64,000 bases of DNA from Candidatus Poribacteria bacterium (GCA_022825825.1 JAJDWA010000026.1:1-64000); one strand, 5' to 3'; counted from the stretch's first letter, positions 48,492-58,549 are shown. Notes: a model not told the origin generated them from the sequence alone. Numbers and translations: made by a program.

Positions 48492-50747
48492 TTATGGCTG
48501 TGGCCAGTTTAGGTGTCGGTGCAGGAATTGAAATGTTTTATCGGAATTAATCTGATGTCCGCCATCAAAGAATTCGATTTCGGTCTTGTCCGCTATACCG
48601 AGCCGAACGTAAAGGCGGCGCACCGTAGCGAATTCATGTGCTACCCACTCATCGGGTGCTACGCCATCATCATGACCACGTTCCACCATAAACGGGCGCG
48701 GCGCGATTAACCCCGCCATCTCGGAGTAGTTGAACGTGTTTCCTAAATCAAACTCAGGCATTTCATATTCACCAGTGAACATGTAGCTATACCGAGAGTC
48801 AAAGGTTGCATTTTTCACAATCCACTCATTGAAATCGGCTGAACAGATAGAACACGCGTATCGTTCAAGCACTGCTGGCACACGCATTGCTGTTTTTCCA
48901 CCGTAAGAGAGTCCATAAAACCCAATTCGGTTTTCATCAACGAACGGAAGTTCTGCTAACCAGTCAAGTGTGCGTTCATGTTGGCGGATAATCAACGAAA
49001 ATAGCGACCATTTAATTGGATTCGCTTTGCGTTGAATAACACGGAAAGCATCCTGACCAATATATGGGTTCTGCGGTGCGTAGGTGATAAATCCTCTATC
49101 TGCCAACTGTGCTGCGTAAGAGTGATACACCGATTGAATTTTGGGATCAGCAGTATCCTGCGGTCTGCCCTCTAATCCATGCTGACAAACAACAACAGGT
49201 CGTTGTTCCCCCGGTTCAAGGTCGTTCGGAAGGAGTAAAATGCCGTAAGCGAAGACATCTTTCCATACATCAAGCACAACTTCATACCCCTTCCATTTAG
49301 GTTCGTCATAAATCAGGCGAGTTCTCGGATTAGCAGGAACGTCGGGCGGAGGACACCGACCAATAACTTCATCCCAGAAATAGATTTTGGCATCAACGCA
49401 TGTCTCTTCCCACTTTGCCAATGAAGATGTATCCGTTTTATTCCAGAAAAATTCTTGGCGTCGCGTTGCTGCCTCCCGTAAAAAACGTTGTGTCAGATTG
49501 ACAAGTTGCATAAACTGACGTTGTTGGCGTGCATCGTAGTCAAATGGTTTTGTAGTGTCTGATGTTAGAGATTGGTTTTTATCAAAATGAGGATTTCCAA
49601 CGCCAAGACTCGTAAGTAAAGCGGTCAACGTCTCTGTGGAGCCAGGTAATCTATTTTCAGGACAAATTAAGTGTATGTTATCCTCACACGCAAGTTTTTG
49701 ATAAAAGGTACTTGCACGATTGAACTCTGCCTCTACCGATTCCAGTGGTGGTGACACAAGTTGACCGGGCGCTGCTCCTCCACGTCCATCTCGTCGTGTT
49801 GGTGGTCCAGCTACTTCAGGACCTCCACTCGCTTCAACAATTAACGGACGTGGTGCAATAAGACTCGAAATTTCAGCATCACCAAATTCGTGAAGCAATC
49901 CCCATACATTGCGATAAATCGGTTCGCGCCAAACGTCCTCGCGCGATTGAAAATATCCAGTAACAACTGTTGCCTGAATTCGTGTATCTGCGGCAGCACT
50001 ATAGAAAGCAATCAATCCACCTTCACCATAACCGATTACCCCAATAGGTTCATCAAAAGAGGACATCCAGTCTACAAGCGATAAAACTTTCTGAACCTCA
50101 TATCCGATGATATGTCTTCCCAATTGGTATGCCATTCGGTAAATGAATTCACGATGCGGTTGATTGGTAAACGCACCAATTTTCGGATTGCCAGAGTAGG
50201 TATCCTCACGATTAATTAGAAGTGGGATAACGACACGACACCCCGCACTTGCTAAATGCCTTGCAAACTGAGTGTCAAGCGGGAGTTCATCGGTAACACC
50301 TGCAATCATCTCAGGGGTCCAGTCGGCATCCGGCAATGCGATTACTTGAGCGACAACCGGTGTCCTATCATTTGGTTCTAACAGCAACCCCTCACCTTCT
50401 ACCTCATCAAAAACTTGCCACCGGACGCGCGACACGGTGAAATTCTCACCTTCTGCAATATGCGCGGCGGCATTTGTCGTACCAAGATATGAAAGCGAAT
50501 TGATAGGCAAACGTTCATCGTAACACCCAATCTGTTTTCTAAAACGTTGCCTGTTCGGTTCAACAGATTCGGTGTATGCTGTGTGGGAACTATAATCCCG
50601 ATGCCACAACGTTTCACGTTTCTCTGCTGCAGCTTCTATAGCACGAGTAACATAATTATCAAGGTCTTCAACCATTTGTGCGGCAAGGTCACCTTCGAAT
50701 GTTAATGGTACCGTCCCTTGTAATTCTGACGCGTGATTTTTTGACAT
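48492..50747 (-). CDS. Tandem-domain alpha/beta hydrolase (acetyl-xylan-esterase/dienelactone hydrolase-like)
   Basis: C-half IGFYGLSYGGKTAM nucleophile elbow; N-half IGVIGYGEGGLIAF; both followed by LIAPRPxxVE. Confidence 0.8.
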   Translation of the reverse strand: MSKNHASELQGTVPLTFEGDLAAQMVEDLDNYVTRAIEAAAEKRETLWHRDYSSHTAYTESVEPNRQRFRKQIGCYDERLPINSLSYLGTTNAAAHIAEGENFTVSRVRWQVFDEVEGEGLLLEPNDRTPVVAQVIALPDADWTPEMIAGVTDELPLDTQFARHLASAGCRVVIPLLINREDTYSGNPKIGAFTNQPHREFIYRMAYQLGRHIIGYEVQKVLSLVDWMSSFDEPIGVIGYGEGGLIAFYSAAADTRIQATVVTGYFQSREDVWREPIYRNVWGLLHEFGDAEISSLIAPRPLIVEASGGPEVAGPPTRRDGRGGAAPGQLVSPPLESVEAEFNRASTFYQKLACEDNIHLICPENRLPGSTETLTALLTSLGVGNPHFDKNQSLTSDTTKPFDYDARQQRQFMQLVNLTQRFLREAATRRQEFFWNKTDTSSLAKWEETCVDAKIYFWDEVIGRCPPPDVPANPRTRLIYDEPKWKGYEVVLDVWKDVFAYGILLLPNDLEPGEQRPVVVCQHGLEGRPQDTADPKIQSVYHSYAAQLADRGFITYAPQNPYIGQDAFRVIQRKANPIKWSLFSLIIRQHERTLDWLAELPFVDENRIGFYGLSYGGKTAMRVPAVLERYACSICSADFNEWIVKNATFDSRYSYMFTGEYEMPEFDLGNTFNYSEMAGLIAPRPFMVERGHDDGVAPDEWVAHEFATVRRLYVRLGIADKTEIEFFDGGHQINSDKTFQFLHRHLNWPQP

Positions 50748-51039
50748 GATTTTCCTCGCTTATTCGGACTCAGACACGCAATTAATTAATGGCGCGACTA
50801 CAAATTTACTACATGAAGATTAATTTATTAATTCGGTCCTTTTGGAGAAAACTCTGGCAGAATATGCGTCCGGTATTCTGCATTGGTCGGGAAACCGCAT
50901 CTACCGGGTTTGGGAAGAATTAGAATTACCGAAATATTTACTTAATCTTCGGACAGATTGTGCTACTATGTGGCAACTTATGTTATTTAGAATTCTATCA
51001 TAGATTATGCTACTGCGTCAATTTCTTATTTCTCCCAGG

Positions 51040-51191
51040 CAGGGTTATTTATAGTGAACTTTAGAATTAACAGGACATTTTGAGTTGTCCGAGGGAATTC
51101 CGATTCCCGACTATCAGTGAGTTTCGTCGCGATTCGGAGATCGCTCCTACAAAAAATGTGCTTCTGTAATTCTTAAAACTAAATAACCCTG
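51040..51191. repeat. MITE-like element with TIR CAGGGTTATTTA...TAAATAACCCTG
   Basis: 12-bp perfect TIR extended by imperfect match; right-end motif ACTAAATAACCCTG also at ~153-166. Confidence 0.6.
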
Positions 51192-51207
51192 ACTAAATAA
51201 AAAAATG

Positions 51208-51236
51208 TTGACAAAAGATATGAAATGTTGTATAAT
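51208..51236 (+). promoter_or_regulatory. Perfect-consensus sigma70 promoter TTGACA-N17-TATAAT
   Basis: Direct reading: TTGACA AAAGATATGAAATGTTG TATAAT. Confidence 0.75.
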
Positions 51237-51239
51237 ACT

Positions 51240-51268
51240 TTTTGTAAAGTTATGTATACTTTACAAAA
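51240..51268. promoter_or_regulatory. Perfect 11-bp inverted repeat TTTTGTAAAGT-N7-ACTTTACAAAA immediately after the -10 (possible operator)
   Basis: Direct reading; sits over the expected +1. Confidence 0.65.
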
Positions 51269-51278
51269 GGTGTAATAG

Positions 51279-51455
51279 ATGCACAAGATGCATGTGTTGC
51301 CCCTGGGCACGCTTCACCCCTCCCCCGCGAGGGGGCGCGCCGACAGTGGTGTTAGCATTTATCCACTCTCAGCGCGTAGCCATGCCATTGTAAGGAATGA
51401 CAAGGCTGGTTTTCATTTTAACACAAGTCCTACGCTTGTTGCTATAGAAATATGA
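51279..51455 (+). CDS. Possible small ORF (58 aa): MHKMHVLPLGTLHPSPARGRADSGVSIYPLSARSHAIVRNDKAGFHFNTSPTLVAIEI
   Basis: Open frame immediately downstream of the consensus promoter; no homology evidence available. Confidence 0.35.
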   Translation: MHKMHVLPLGTLHPSPARGRADSGVSIYPLSARSHAIVRNDKAGFHFNTSPTLVAIEI

Positions 51456-51628
51456 AAACCAGCGAGCCCGAAGGAAACAGTTGACAGCAACTTTCCATTT
51501 TCCTGCCAACTTCTCCTTTAGGGTCTGTCATAATTAGAAAGACCGCTGGACGCAAATGACGTTCAACGGGATAAATATAACGATATGCTCGGAAGAGTAT
51601 ATCCACTTCTATTAAGGAGAAGAAAATA

Positions 51629-52573
51629 ATGAGATTTAAAACAATCGGCATCGCCGTGGCGATGCTTTGTTACCTGTTGCTAATCGGAATGGTGCTAACG
51701 TCTTCAGCTTTCGCGCAGTTAGCTATAGAGGATCATGATCCCAAAAACATAGATGTTTGGGCCAGCGTGTATTTAGATCAGCTTGAGTATGATCCAACGG
51801 GAGGGGGCGTGGTCTATCTCGATGGCAGCTTTGGTCTTTACAACATGGACGCACATAGAGGATGCGTCTATACTTTTGAAGTACGTCTCGAAATCTTTAA
51901 AAAGAATAAGGCCAATGGCAAATATGATACGCTTACCCCTGACGCTAGAACAAACCCACTGATAACTGGCACTTTAGATGAGGCAGCTGAGCCTTGGGAG
52001 AACTTCGATGCGGATGGTTCTGACAGCAAAAGCTTACATATCTCCTGTTTAGGCGGCACTCATGTAAAAGGTGACGATTTCAAAGCGGAAGCCACAATAA
52101 CGCTGAATGTGACGCAGCGTGGGTGGACAGAGTCATGGCAGATAAGACAGCACATTTTATATTTTACACACGATCCCGAGACGGATGAAGAAGAGATCCA
52201 CGGTATCGGGCCGACAACGGATGGCGACGAGTTTTCTGACGATTGCCAAGTCGATTCGCGGAGCAAAGACCCTGAGAAGGATGAGGGACAGAACTGGCAG
52301 TCACTGGTGATCACAGAGATCCCGTATGATGTAATTTATTGGTATGTCAAAGCCCCCGGAGATACCAGCTATTACGGGACAAACAAAGTAACGGCTTGGG
52401 GTGACGGCGCCGCAAGGCGTTCAACCTTTACCTACGATTTTCCATTGGGGGACGGTAATGACAATACGACAGGGGCTTATTACCAAATTGGAGCCCTTGT
52501 TCACAGGTCGGATAATGAAATCAAATGGTACTCCTATGAAGTCTGGGTCAATGACGCACCCGGACACGATTAG
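51629..52573 (+). CDS. Hypothetical secreted protein
   Basis: Signal peptide MRFKTIGIAVAMLCYLLLIGMVLTSSAFAQ, long ORF. Confidence 0.6.
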   Translation: MRFKTIGIAVAMLCYLLLIGMVLTSSAFAQLAIEDHDPKNIDVWASVYLDQLEYDPTGGGVVYLDGSFGLYNMDAHRGCVYTFEVRLEIFKKNKANGKYDTLTPDARTNPLITGTLDEAAEPWENFDADGSDSKSLHISCLGGTHVKGDDFKAEATITLNVTQRGWTESWQIRQHILYFTHDPETDEEEIHGIGPTTDGDEFSDDCQVDSRSKDPEKDEGQNWQSLVITEIPYDVIYWYVKAPGDTSYYGTNKVTAWGDGAARRSTFTYDFPLGDGNDNTTGAYYQIGALVHRSDNEIKWYSYEVWVNDAPGHD

Positions 52574-52594
52574 TTTGAATGTGCAAATAACAAC

Positions 52595-52620
52595 GGTGGG
52601 TGCGGTTTCCTAACCGCACC
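52595..52620. repeat. Dispersed hairpin GGTGGGTGCGGTTTCCTAACCGCACC
   Basis: Same family as copies at 1017, 35473, 61574. Confidence 0.7.
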
Positions 52621-52667
52621 TTGCCCATAAACATTTGATTTGTGCATCCGTCTAATGGAGGTGAACA

Positions 52668-53645
52668 ATGATCGGGCATCGTATACCCCTTTACTGCTTG
52701 TTCCTTTTATTATTCTTACCAACGCTGACACACGCAAAAATCGTTTTCAAATCATATCGAGATGGAAGTAAAAGTCTGTATGTGATGGACGATGACGGTA
52801 GTAATGTTCAAAGGTTGACAGCATCACCTGGATGGTGGCCTGAGTGGTCTCCGGACGGAAAACAGATCGCTTTTACAGCAAAACCTCCGGGGGTACCGAA
52901 TTGGCCGCAAATTCGCGCTATATATATCATCAATAGTGATGGCACAGATGAATATCGACTCACCGACGAAGATACTCGTGAGCGGGGCCCGACCTGGTCT
53001 CCCGATGGTAAATACATCGCCTTCGAGAGTAATCGACTGGCCGAACCTGGAGTGGGACAGATTGACATCTGGCGGATAACTCTGGAAACAAAAGCACTAC
53101 GAAGACTGACACGCGCACGCGAAGACGAATGGTATTCTATTCCTTCCTGGTCTCCTGATGGCAAATATATCGCTTACCAGGACGGTGGTGGCATTTATCT
53201 GATACTTGCTGATGGACGCAGACCTCAAAGGCTTGGGCGAGGTGAACGTCCTGACTGGTCTCCTGATAGTCAATCTATTGTGTCTCATGAGGATATACAC
53301 GACGCGAATGGGGAGTTTATTACAAGTAAAGTTGTCATTCACAATATTAACACGGGCAAACGTCAGATTTTAGACACCCCTGACAAGTGGTTAATCCATA
53401 GTACGTGCTTTATGGGGCCTAAACAGGTGTTAATTGCTGCAAGACATTGGGATAAAAACAATCCGAATCGTGATAAATTTGACATCCACAGCTATCACCT
53501 TATGACAAGAGAGATCGTCAACCTGACAAACACACCAGGGGATGATGATTTCGCAATGGATTGGATTAGTGATGATGTGCTCTCTGTCTCTCCAAAGGGA
53601 GACCCCAAAAAAGTCACGGTAACGTGGGGCGAGATGAAAAAGTAA
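52668..53645 (+). CDS. TolB-like PD40 beta-propeller protein
   Basis: Repeated WSPDGKxIAFxS / LYVMDDDGSNVQRLT motifs; signal peptide. Confidence 0.85.
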   Translation: MIGHRIPLYCLFLLLFLPTLTHAKIVFKSYRDGSKSLYVMDDDGSNVQRLTASPGWWPEWSPDGKQIAFTAKPPGVPNWPQIRAIYIINSDGTDEYRLTDEDTRERGPTWSPDGKYIAFESNRLAEPGVGQIDIWRITLETKALRRLTRAREDEWYSIPSWSPDGKYIAYQDGGGIYLILADGRRPQRLGRGERPDWSPDSQSIVSHEDIHDANGEFITSKVVIHNINTGKRQILDTPDKWLIHSTCFMGPKQVLIAARHWDKNNPNRDKFDIHSYHLMTREIVNLTNTPGDDDFAMDWISDDVLSVSPKGDPKKVTVTWGEMKK

Positions 53646-53808
53646 AACCTTAAATGAGAAGTGTACATAATTATTTATACTGATATTTATCAGAATTGCT
53701 GAGAATCCATTAAATATCAATACAAAGCGGTCTTAAGCCATGAAAATGCGTTTATTTTGAAGATTTGACTTGATTTAAAATGCATGAATTGTCATCCTAA
53801 TTAAAAAC

Positions 53809-53906
53809 AGGACTTACGCAAATTCAGGTAACCCTGTTTAGAATTTTGTCCTTTTCAAGGCTTTACCCCCTTTATCCCACGCAAGCGAAGGGAATGTGTA
53901 AGTCCT
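53809..53906. repeat. Short MITE-like element with TIR AGGACTTACGCA...TGTGTAAGTCCT
   Basis: Direct reading of inverted ends, 98 bp. Confidence 0.6.
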
Positions 53907-53931
53907 AAAATTTCTACATTTGATTATACTT

Positions 53932-53998
53932 AACCCAAGTTGCTACCTATAAGATTCCAGACATCTAAACACCGTTTTAATCAAAAAAGTGCATTATT
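53932..53998. repeat. Dispersed repeat copy 1 (AACCCAAGTTGCTACCTATAAGATTCCAGACATCTAAACACCGTTTTAATC)
   Basis: Matches copy at 59526-59595. Confidence 0.7.
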
Positions 53999-54113
53999 TG
54001 CGAAAGTTTTGTAGCGTCCACTGTCAGTTTGCGCACTAATAGGCACAATCTAACAGATTATGCTACAAAGGTGGCAAACTTTAAGATTATTAAATCTGTG
54101 AAGTTTTTCAACT

Positions 54114-55301
54114 TTAAATGATCCTTTCTCTTTTTAACGCTTCTACCTCTTCATAAGACATTTTCAATACATCTGTCAATATCTCTACAGTGTGTTCTCC
54201 AAGACTTGGTGCGGGAGTATCTACATCACCAGGTGTCTCGGAAAGTTTTATCGGCACACCCGGTACTGCCACAGCACCCGTAACCTGATGCATCACTTGC
54301 GTAATCATCTCCCGCGCTTGAATCTGTGGATGATTAACAACTTTGTCAATTGTGTTGATAGGACCGCACGGAACACCGATTTTTTCAAGAGCCGTAATCC
54401 ATTCATCAGTTGTGCGTTGCCGCATAATTTCAGAGAGAATAGGATATAACTCGCTATGGTTTGCAGTCCGTTCTGCGTTAGTGTTAAAACGTGGGTCAGA
54501 GATCAGGTTTTTCTGATCTACATGCTCACAGAATTTTGCCCACAACGTATCGTTACCGATAGCAATAATAATGTGTCCATCTGCGGATTCGAACGCTTCA
54601 AAAGGTGTTATTGCAGGGTGCCGACTTCCTAAAGGTTGAGGAATTTCGTCTGTCGCAAAATAGCGCACAATTGCATTCTCTAATACTGCTACAAGACTAT
54701 CTAACATTGCAACATCTACTAACTGACCCTTTCCACTGTTGTTGCGATGATGGAGTGCGGACAGGATACCGATTGTTGTGAAGAGCGCAGCGGTAATATC
54801 GCTAATAGATGTTCCCACACGCACAGGAGGCCCATCTGGTTCACCTGTAATACTGATTATACCACCCATCCCTTGGATAATCATATCATAGGCACCCTGT
54901 TTTGCTAAAGGGCCGGTCTGTCCAAAACCGGAACAGGCAGCGTAAATGAGCGATGGATGCTCTGATGCAAGCGTCCCATAATCCAAACCTAAACTTTCCA
55001 TAGTCCCCGGACGGAAATTTTCTACTAAAATGTCGCTCTGTTTAACGAGTTGTTTGAATATGGCTTTTCCACGTTCGGTTTTGAGATCGAGTGTTATACT
55101 TCGTTTGCCACGATTTACACTCATGAAGTAGAGGCTAAATTCGTTTTTAAATGGTCCGAAATTGCGCGATTCATCTCCAATCCCTGGTTGTTCAATTTTA
55201 ATCACATCAGCCCCAAGGTCGCTGAGGATCATTGTCGCATAAGGTCCTGCAAGCACTCTCGTTAAATCTAATACCTTTATGCCGTCCAATGGACCTGCCA
55301 T
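54114..55301 (-). CDS. CaiB/BaiF-type class III CoA transferase
   Basis: LDGIKVLDLTRVLAGPYATMILSDLGADVIKIEQPGIGDESR, NRGKRSITLDLKTERGK. Confidence 0.95.
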   Translation of the reverse strand: MAGPLDGIKVLDLTRVLAGPYATMILSDLGADVIKIEQPGIGDESRNFGPFKNEFSLYFMSVNRGKRSITLDLKTERGKAIFKQLVKQSDILVENFRPGTMESLGLDYGTLASEHPSLIYAACSGFGQTGPLAKQGAYDMIIQGMGGIISITGEPDGPPVRVGTSISDITAALFTTIGILSALHHRNNSGKGQLVDVAMLDSLVAVLENAIVRYFATDEIPQPLGSRHPAITPFEAFESADGHIIIAIGNDTLWAKFCEHVDQKNLISDPRFNTNAERTANHSELYPILSEIMRQRTTDEWITALEKIGVPCGPINTIDKVVNHPQIQAREMITQVMHQVTGAVAVPGVPIKLSETPGDVDTPAPSLGEHTVEILTDVLKMSYEEVEALKRERII

Positions 55302-55439
55302 ATATTTGTTCCTTTGTCTGCGAAAAAGTTGCTTTTCAAATGCACACGTGCTAAAATGAAGTCAACCTATATTAGCAGCAAATAGCGTCTATGTCCATAA
55401 GTTTTTGAAAAGGACGATGTCGCTTGAAGGAGAATATCA

Positions 55440-56516
55440 ATGGATAAACTAAAAATCGCGCATATAGGAACAGGTAACCGAGGATCTAATACATACCTTC
55501 CACTGATAGCAAAATTGAAAGATGACTTAGAACTCGTTGCAGTATGTGACACACACGAAGGGAGAGTCAAAGCGCAGGGTGAGCAGTACCAAGTGGCTGC
55601 CTATACAGATACTGAGCAGATGTTGGAGACAGAAAAACCAGACGTCTGTTCTATTGTTATCACACCGAGTAACAATCACATTCCTGGTCTTCTCTGTTCG
55701 CAACATGGCGTAAGTTATTGCACAGAAACGCCGATTAATACCGATCTCAAACGTGCAGATATGATGATTGAAGCAGCCAAAGAGCATGGCACGAAGTTAG
55801 AGGTCAACGAAAACTATTACCGCCGCCCTTCTGAACGTATCAAACGCGCGATGATTCTGGAAGGTATATTCGGCAAGGTGAACGTTGCACATAACGATTT
55901 CCGCGGACACGGCTATCACGGTATTGGTCTTATACGGAGTTATATCGGTTTTGAAAATGAACCTGTTCAGGTTTACGGTTTTAATAAATCGTTTAGTGTG
56001 CAGGATCACGTGTGGCGAAAAGGACAACCCAGGCGTAAGAAAGAGGATTGGCAACATGCAGTCATTGAATTCGCTAATGGTGCAGTAGGGATTTTCAATT
56101 TCAGTAGCCTCTCTTACGGTTCACCACTCCGTGGATTTAATGGAACAAAATTCTACGCAGAGCGCGGGATGTGTTTCCGAGACGATGCTGTCATCTTGAA
56201 CGATGATGCAGACGAGCAACGTCCGGTTTCTATTACACGTAAAACGAATACTGTTGACGGTTATGAAACGCTTGCTGCCCTTGTTGCCGACACTACTCCC
56301 GAAGTTGTGTGGGAAAACCCATTGCAGAATTATCCGCTCAGTGACGGTGAAATTACTGTCGCATCGGAATTAATGAGTATTGCAAATGCTGTACGAAATG
56401 ATACTGAACCGGAATATGGTGCATACAATGGGCGTAAAGATAGGGAAATTGATGTTGCTATGGGGCGTTCATGTGCAAATAACGGGGCCCCTGTTACTTT
56501 TCCATTTGAGTACTAA
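55440..56516 (+). CDS. Gfo/Idh/MocA family oxidoreductase
   Basis: KIAHIGTGNRGSNTYLPLIA..VAVCDTHEGR..YCTETPINTDLKRADMMIEAAKEHG. Confidence 0.88.
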   Translation: MDKLKIAHIGTGNRGSNTYLPLIAKLKDDLELVAVCDTHEGRVKAQGEQYQVAAYTDTEQMLETEKPDVCSIVITPSNNHIPGLLCSQHGVSYCTETPINTDLKRADMMIEAAKEHGTKLEVNENYYRRPSERIKRAMILEGIFGKVNVAHNDFRGHGYHGIGLIRSYIGFENEPVQVYGFNKSFSVQDHVWRKGQPRRKKEDWQHAVIEFANGAVGIFNFSSLSYGSPLRGFNGTKFYAERGMCFRDDAVILNDDADEQRPVSITRKTNTVDGYETLAALVADTTPEVVWENPLQNYPLSDGEITVASELMSIANAVRNDTEPEYGAYNGRKDREIDVAMGRSCANNGAPVTFPFEY

Positions 56517-56612
56517 ACAAAGAAAATGTTCCGTCCTGTAGCGTTGATTTGAGAGATTTTCCCTTGTTATTATCATCATATTTGGGTATACTTTAGAGAT
56601 AGCTTAGTATTA

Positions 56613-57521
56613 TTGGAGGATCAAAAGGCGATGAAATATTTTCGACCAATTTTTGTTTTGCTACTTATATTTAGTTTAGGTGTCTCCCTACTCGCTAACG
56701 AATGGGCAGACTTCTACTTCCCAGACAAACTTGGCAGTTCCTGGGTTTATGAAGATCAAGACGGAAATGAACTAACGCGTTATGCTGTTGAGGCAGAAGA
56801 AGTTGATGGGAAAACATTTCGTGCGTTTGAGTATGAACCTGAGATAGATGATTGGGAAAAATATTTGTATGCTGTACATCCTTTTCTCTATCAAGTCGGT
56901 GAAGAATGGATTGCATTTTATGTTGGGGATAACATAGAAATCGCTACTAAGTCAATCTTAAGTAAACAACTTGATGAAACGCTTGCGACCATCCGGCAAT
57001 TGACCGCGGGACAACTTCCAGAAGGAGTTACGATGGATTTCAATTACACCATTGAACCGAAAGCCCAAGATTATTTTTATCTTTTTCCAACGCCTGTGGC
57101 ATATAATGAAGAGTGGATTGCTATGGAGTTAGACGTGAAAGTTGAAATGACTATGGACATTCAGGGGGCACCCGTTGAAATTCCGGAAGAACTTAAAACT
57201 ATCTCTTCTACGACTAATGTTGTTGAAACAGGTAACGTTATCGAAAAAGAAACTGTTGAAACAGAAGCAGGGACGTTTAAAGACTGCTTAAAAATTGAGT
57301 ATCGTACTAAAACAACTGTAGACACAGAACTCCCTCCCGAATACAAGCAGCTCCTTCCTGAACAACAAACTAATGAATCTGTTTCAACCTTGTGGTTAGC
57401 CCCAAATGTTGGAATTGTCAAATTCGAGAGTCAACAAGAGAATTCGGATGAAGTGAAAACACTTGAATTAAAAAGCTACGAAATCCAATCTGATGGATCC
57501 GAAAACGGGGATACAAAATAA
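56613..57521 (+). CDS. Tandem secreted paralog 1, unknown function
   Basis: [63 protein letters not shown]; likely start MKYFRPIF. Confidence 0.75.
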   Translation: MEDQKAMKYFRPIFVLLLIFSLGVSLLANEWADFYFPDKLGSSWVYEDQDGNELTRYAVEAEEVDGKTFRAFEYEPEIDDWEKYLYAVHPFLYQVGEEWIAFYVGDNIEIATKSILSKQLDETLATIRQLTAGQLPEGVTMDFNYTIEPKAQDYFYLFPTPVAYNEEWIAMELDVKVEMTMDIQGAPVEIPEELKTISSTTNVVETGNVIEKETVETEAGTFKDCLKIEYRTKTTVDTELPPEYKQLLPEQQTNESVSTLWLAPNVGIVKFESQQENSDEVKTLELKSYEIQSDGSENGDTK

Positions 57522-57586
57522 TCTGCAAAACGTGCTTGTACTGCTATCATCAAATTAACGATCCTTTTATAAGGTGAACACTTCAC

Positions 57587-58549
57587 ATGTTGAAAAAACT
57601 GTGTCTTTTCTTGATATTTTTCCTAACTTTTTACTTCAGTACGACTCTAATAGGAAACGAATCCACGCAAAAGTCCTTTCCAAGTACGCTTGATAGTTTT
57701 TGGGTTTATGAAGACCAAGACGGTAACGAGTTGACACGTCGTGCGATTGAAGGAGAAGAAATTGCGGGGAAGATATATAACGGTTTTAGTTTCGAACCTG
57801 CGTTAGAAGATTGGGCAGATTTTAACCGTTACATGCATCTTTCTCTGTTTAATATTGGAGAGGAATGGATAACATTTCTTGTTGAAGATGAAATCGAAAA
57901 GGCAGTAAAAGCGCGTCTTACCAAGGAGATGGAAATTTTCTCTAAAATGGTGAAGAACTCTTTAGAAAACAACTCGCCACCCGAACTCGATCTTACCGTT
58001 GAGCTTAACTATAGTGTAGCGGTGGAAGCAAAAGACGATTTCAATTTACTCCCAATCCAAACAACTCCCGATAAAGAATGGGATGCAACGCAAATTAATG
58101 CCAAAATCACCATGAAGTTTGACATACAAGGATTGCCAGACTTCCAGGGTGCCGCAGAAATGTCTGAAATCACGCTTGATTTCACTATCCTTGAAACGGG
58201 AAAAATCGTTGGCACAGAAACCGTTGAAGTAACCGCTGGGACGTTTGAAGATTGTTTGAAAATCGAGTATCGAACGAAAACAGAAATGACAGCATCCCAA
58301 CCAACAGCAACGGAAGACTTACCAGGTGAATCGATTACGACTTTATGGTTTGCGCCCAATGTTGGCATTGTCAAATTTCACCAACAATCTGATAAGATTT
58401 TTCTCAATATGATGTCAGAAAGAGATGTCGTTGATGCGACAATGTCTGATGAAGAAGCTGCTGAGATTACAGCTGCTTCTGTCAAAACTTATGAATTAAA
58501 GAGATACAAAATAGTACCAGGTGCATTGCAGGACAATAGTAAGAATTAA
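57587..58549 (+). CDS. Tandem secreted paralog 2, unknown function
   Basis: [65 protein letters not shown]. Confidence 0.78.
   Translation: MLKKLCLFLIFFLTFYFSTTLIGNESTQKSFPSTLDSFWVYEDQDGNELTRRAIEGEEIAGKIYNGFSFEPALEDWADFNRYMHLSLFNIGEEWITFLVEDEIEKAVKARLTKEMEIFSKMVKNSLENNSPPELDLTVELNYSVAVEAKDDFNLLPIQTTPDKEWDATQINAKITMKFDIQGLPDFQGAAEMSEITLDFTILETGKIVGTETVEVTAGTFEDCLKIEYRTKTEMTASQPTATEDLPGESITTLWFAPNVGIVKFHQQSDKIFLNMMSERDVVDATMSDEEAAEITAASVKTYELKRYKIVPGALQDNSKN

Noticed and set aside
58009-58374. 121-aa antisense ORF, and a similar 137-aa one at 58855..59268
   Set aside because: Recurring antisense frames mirror the conserved blocks of the tandem paralogs; no independent coding evidence.
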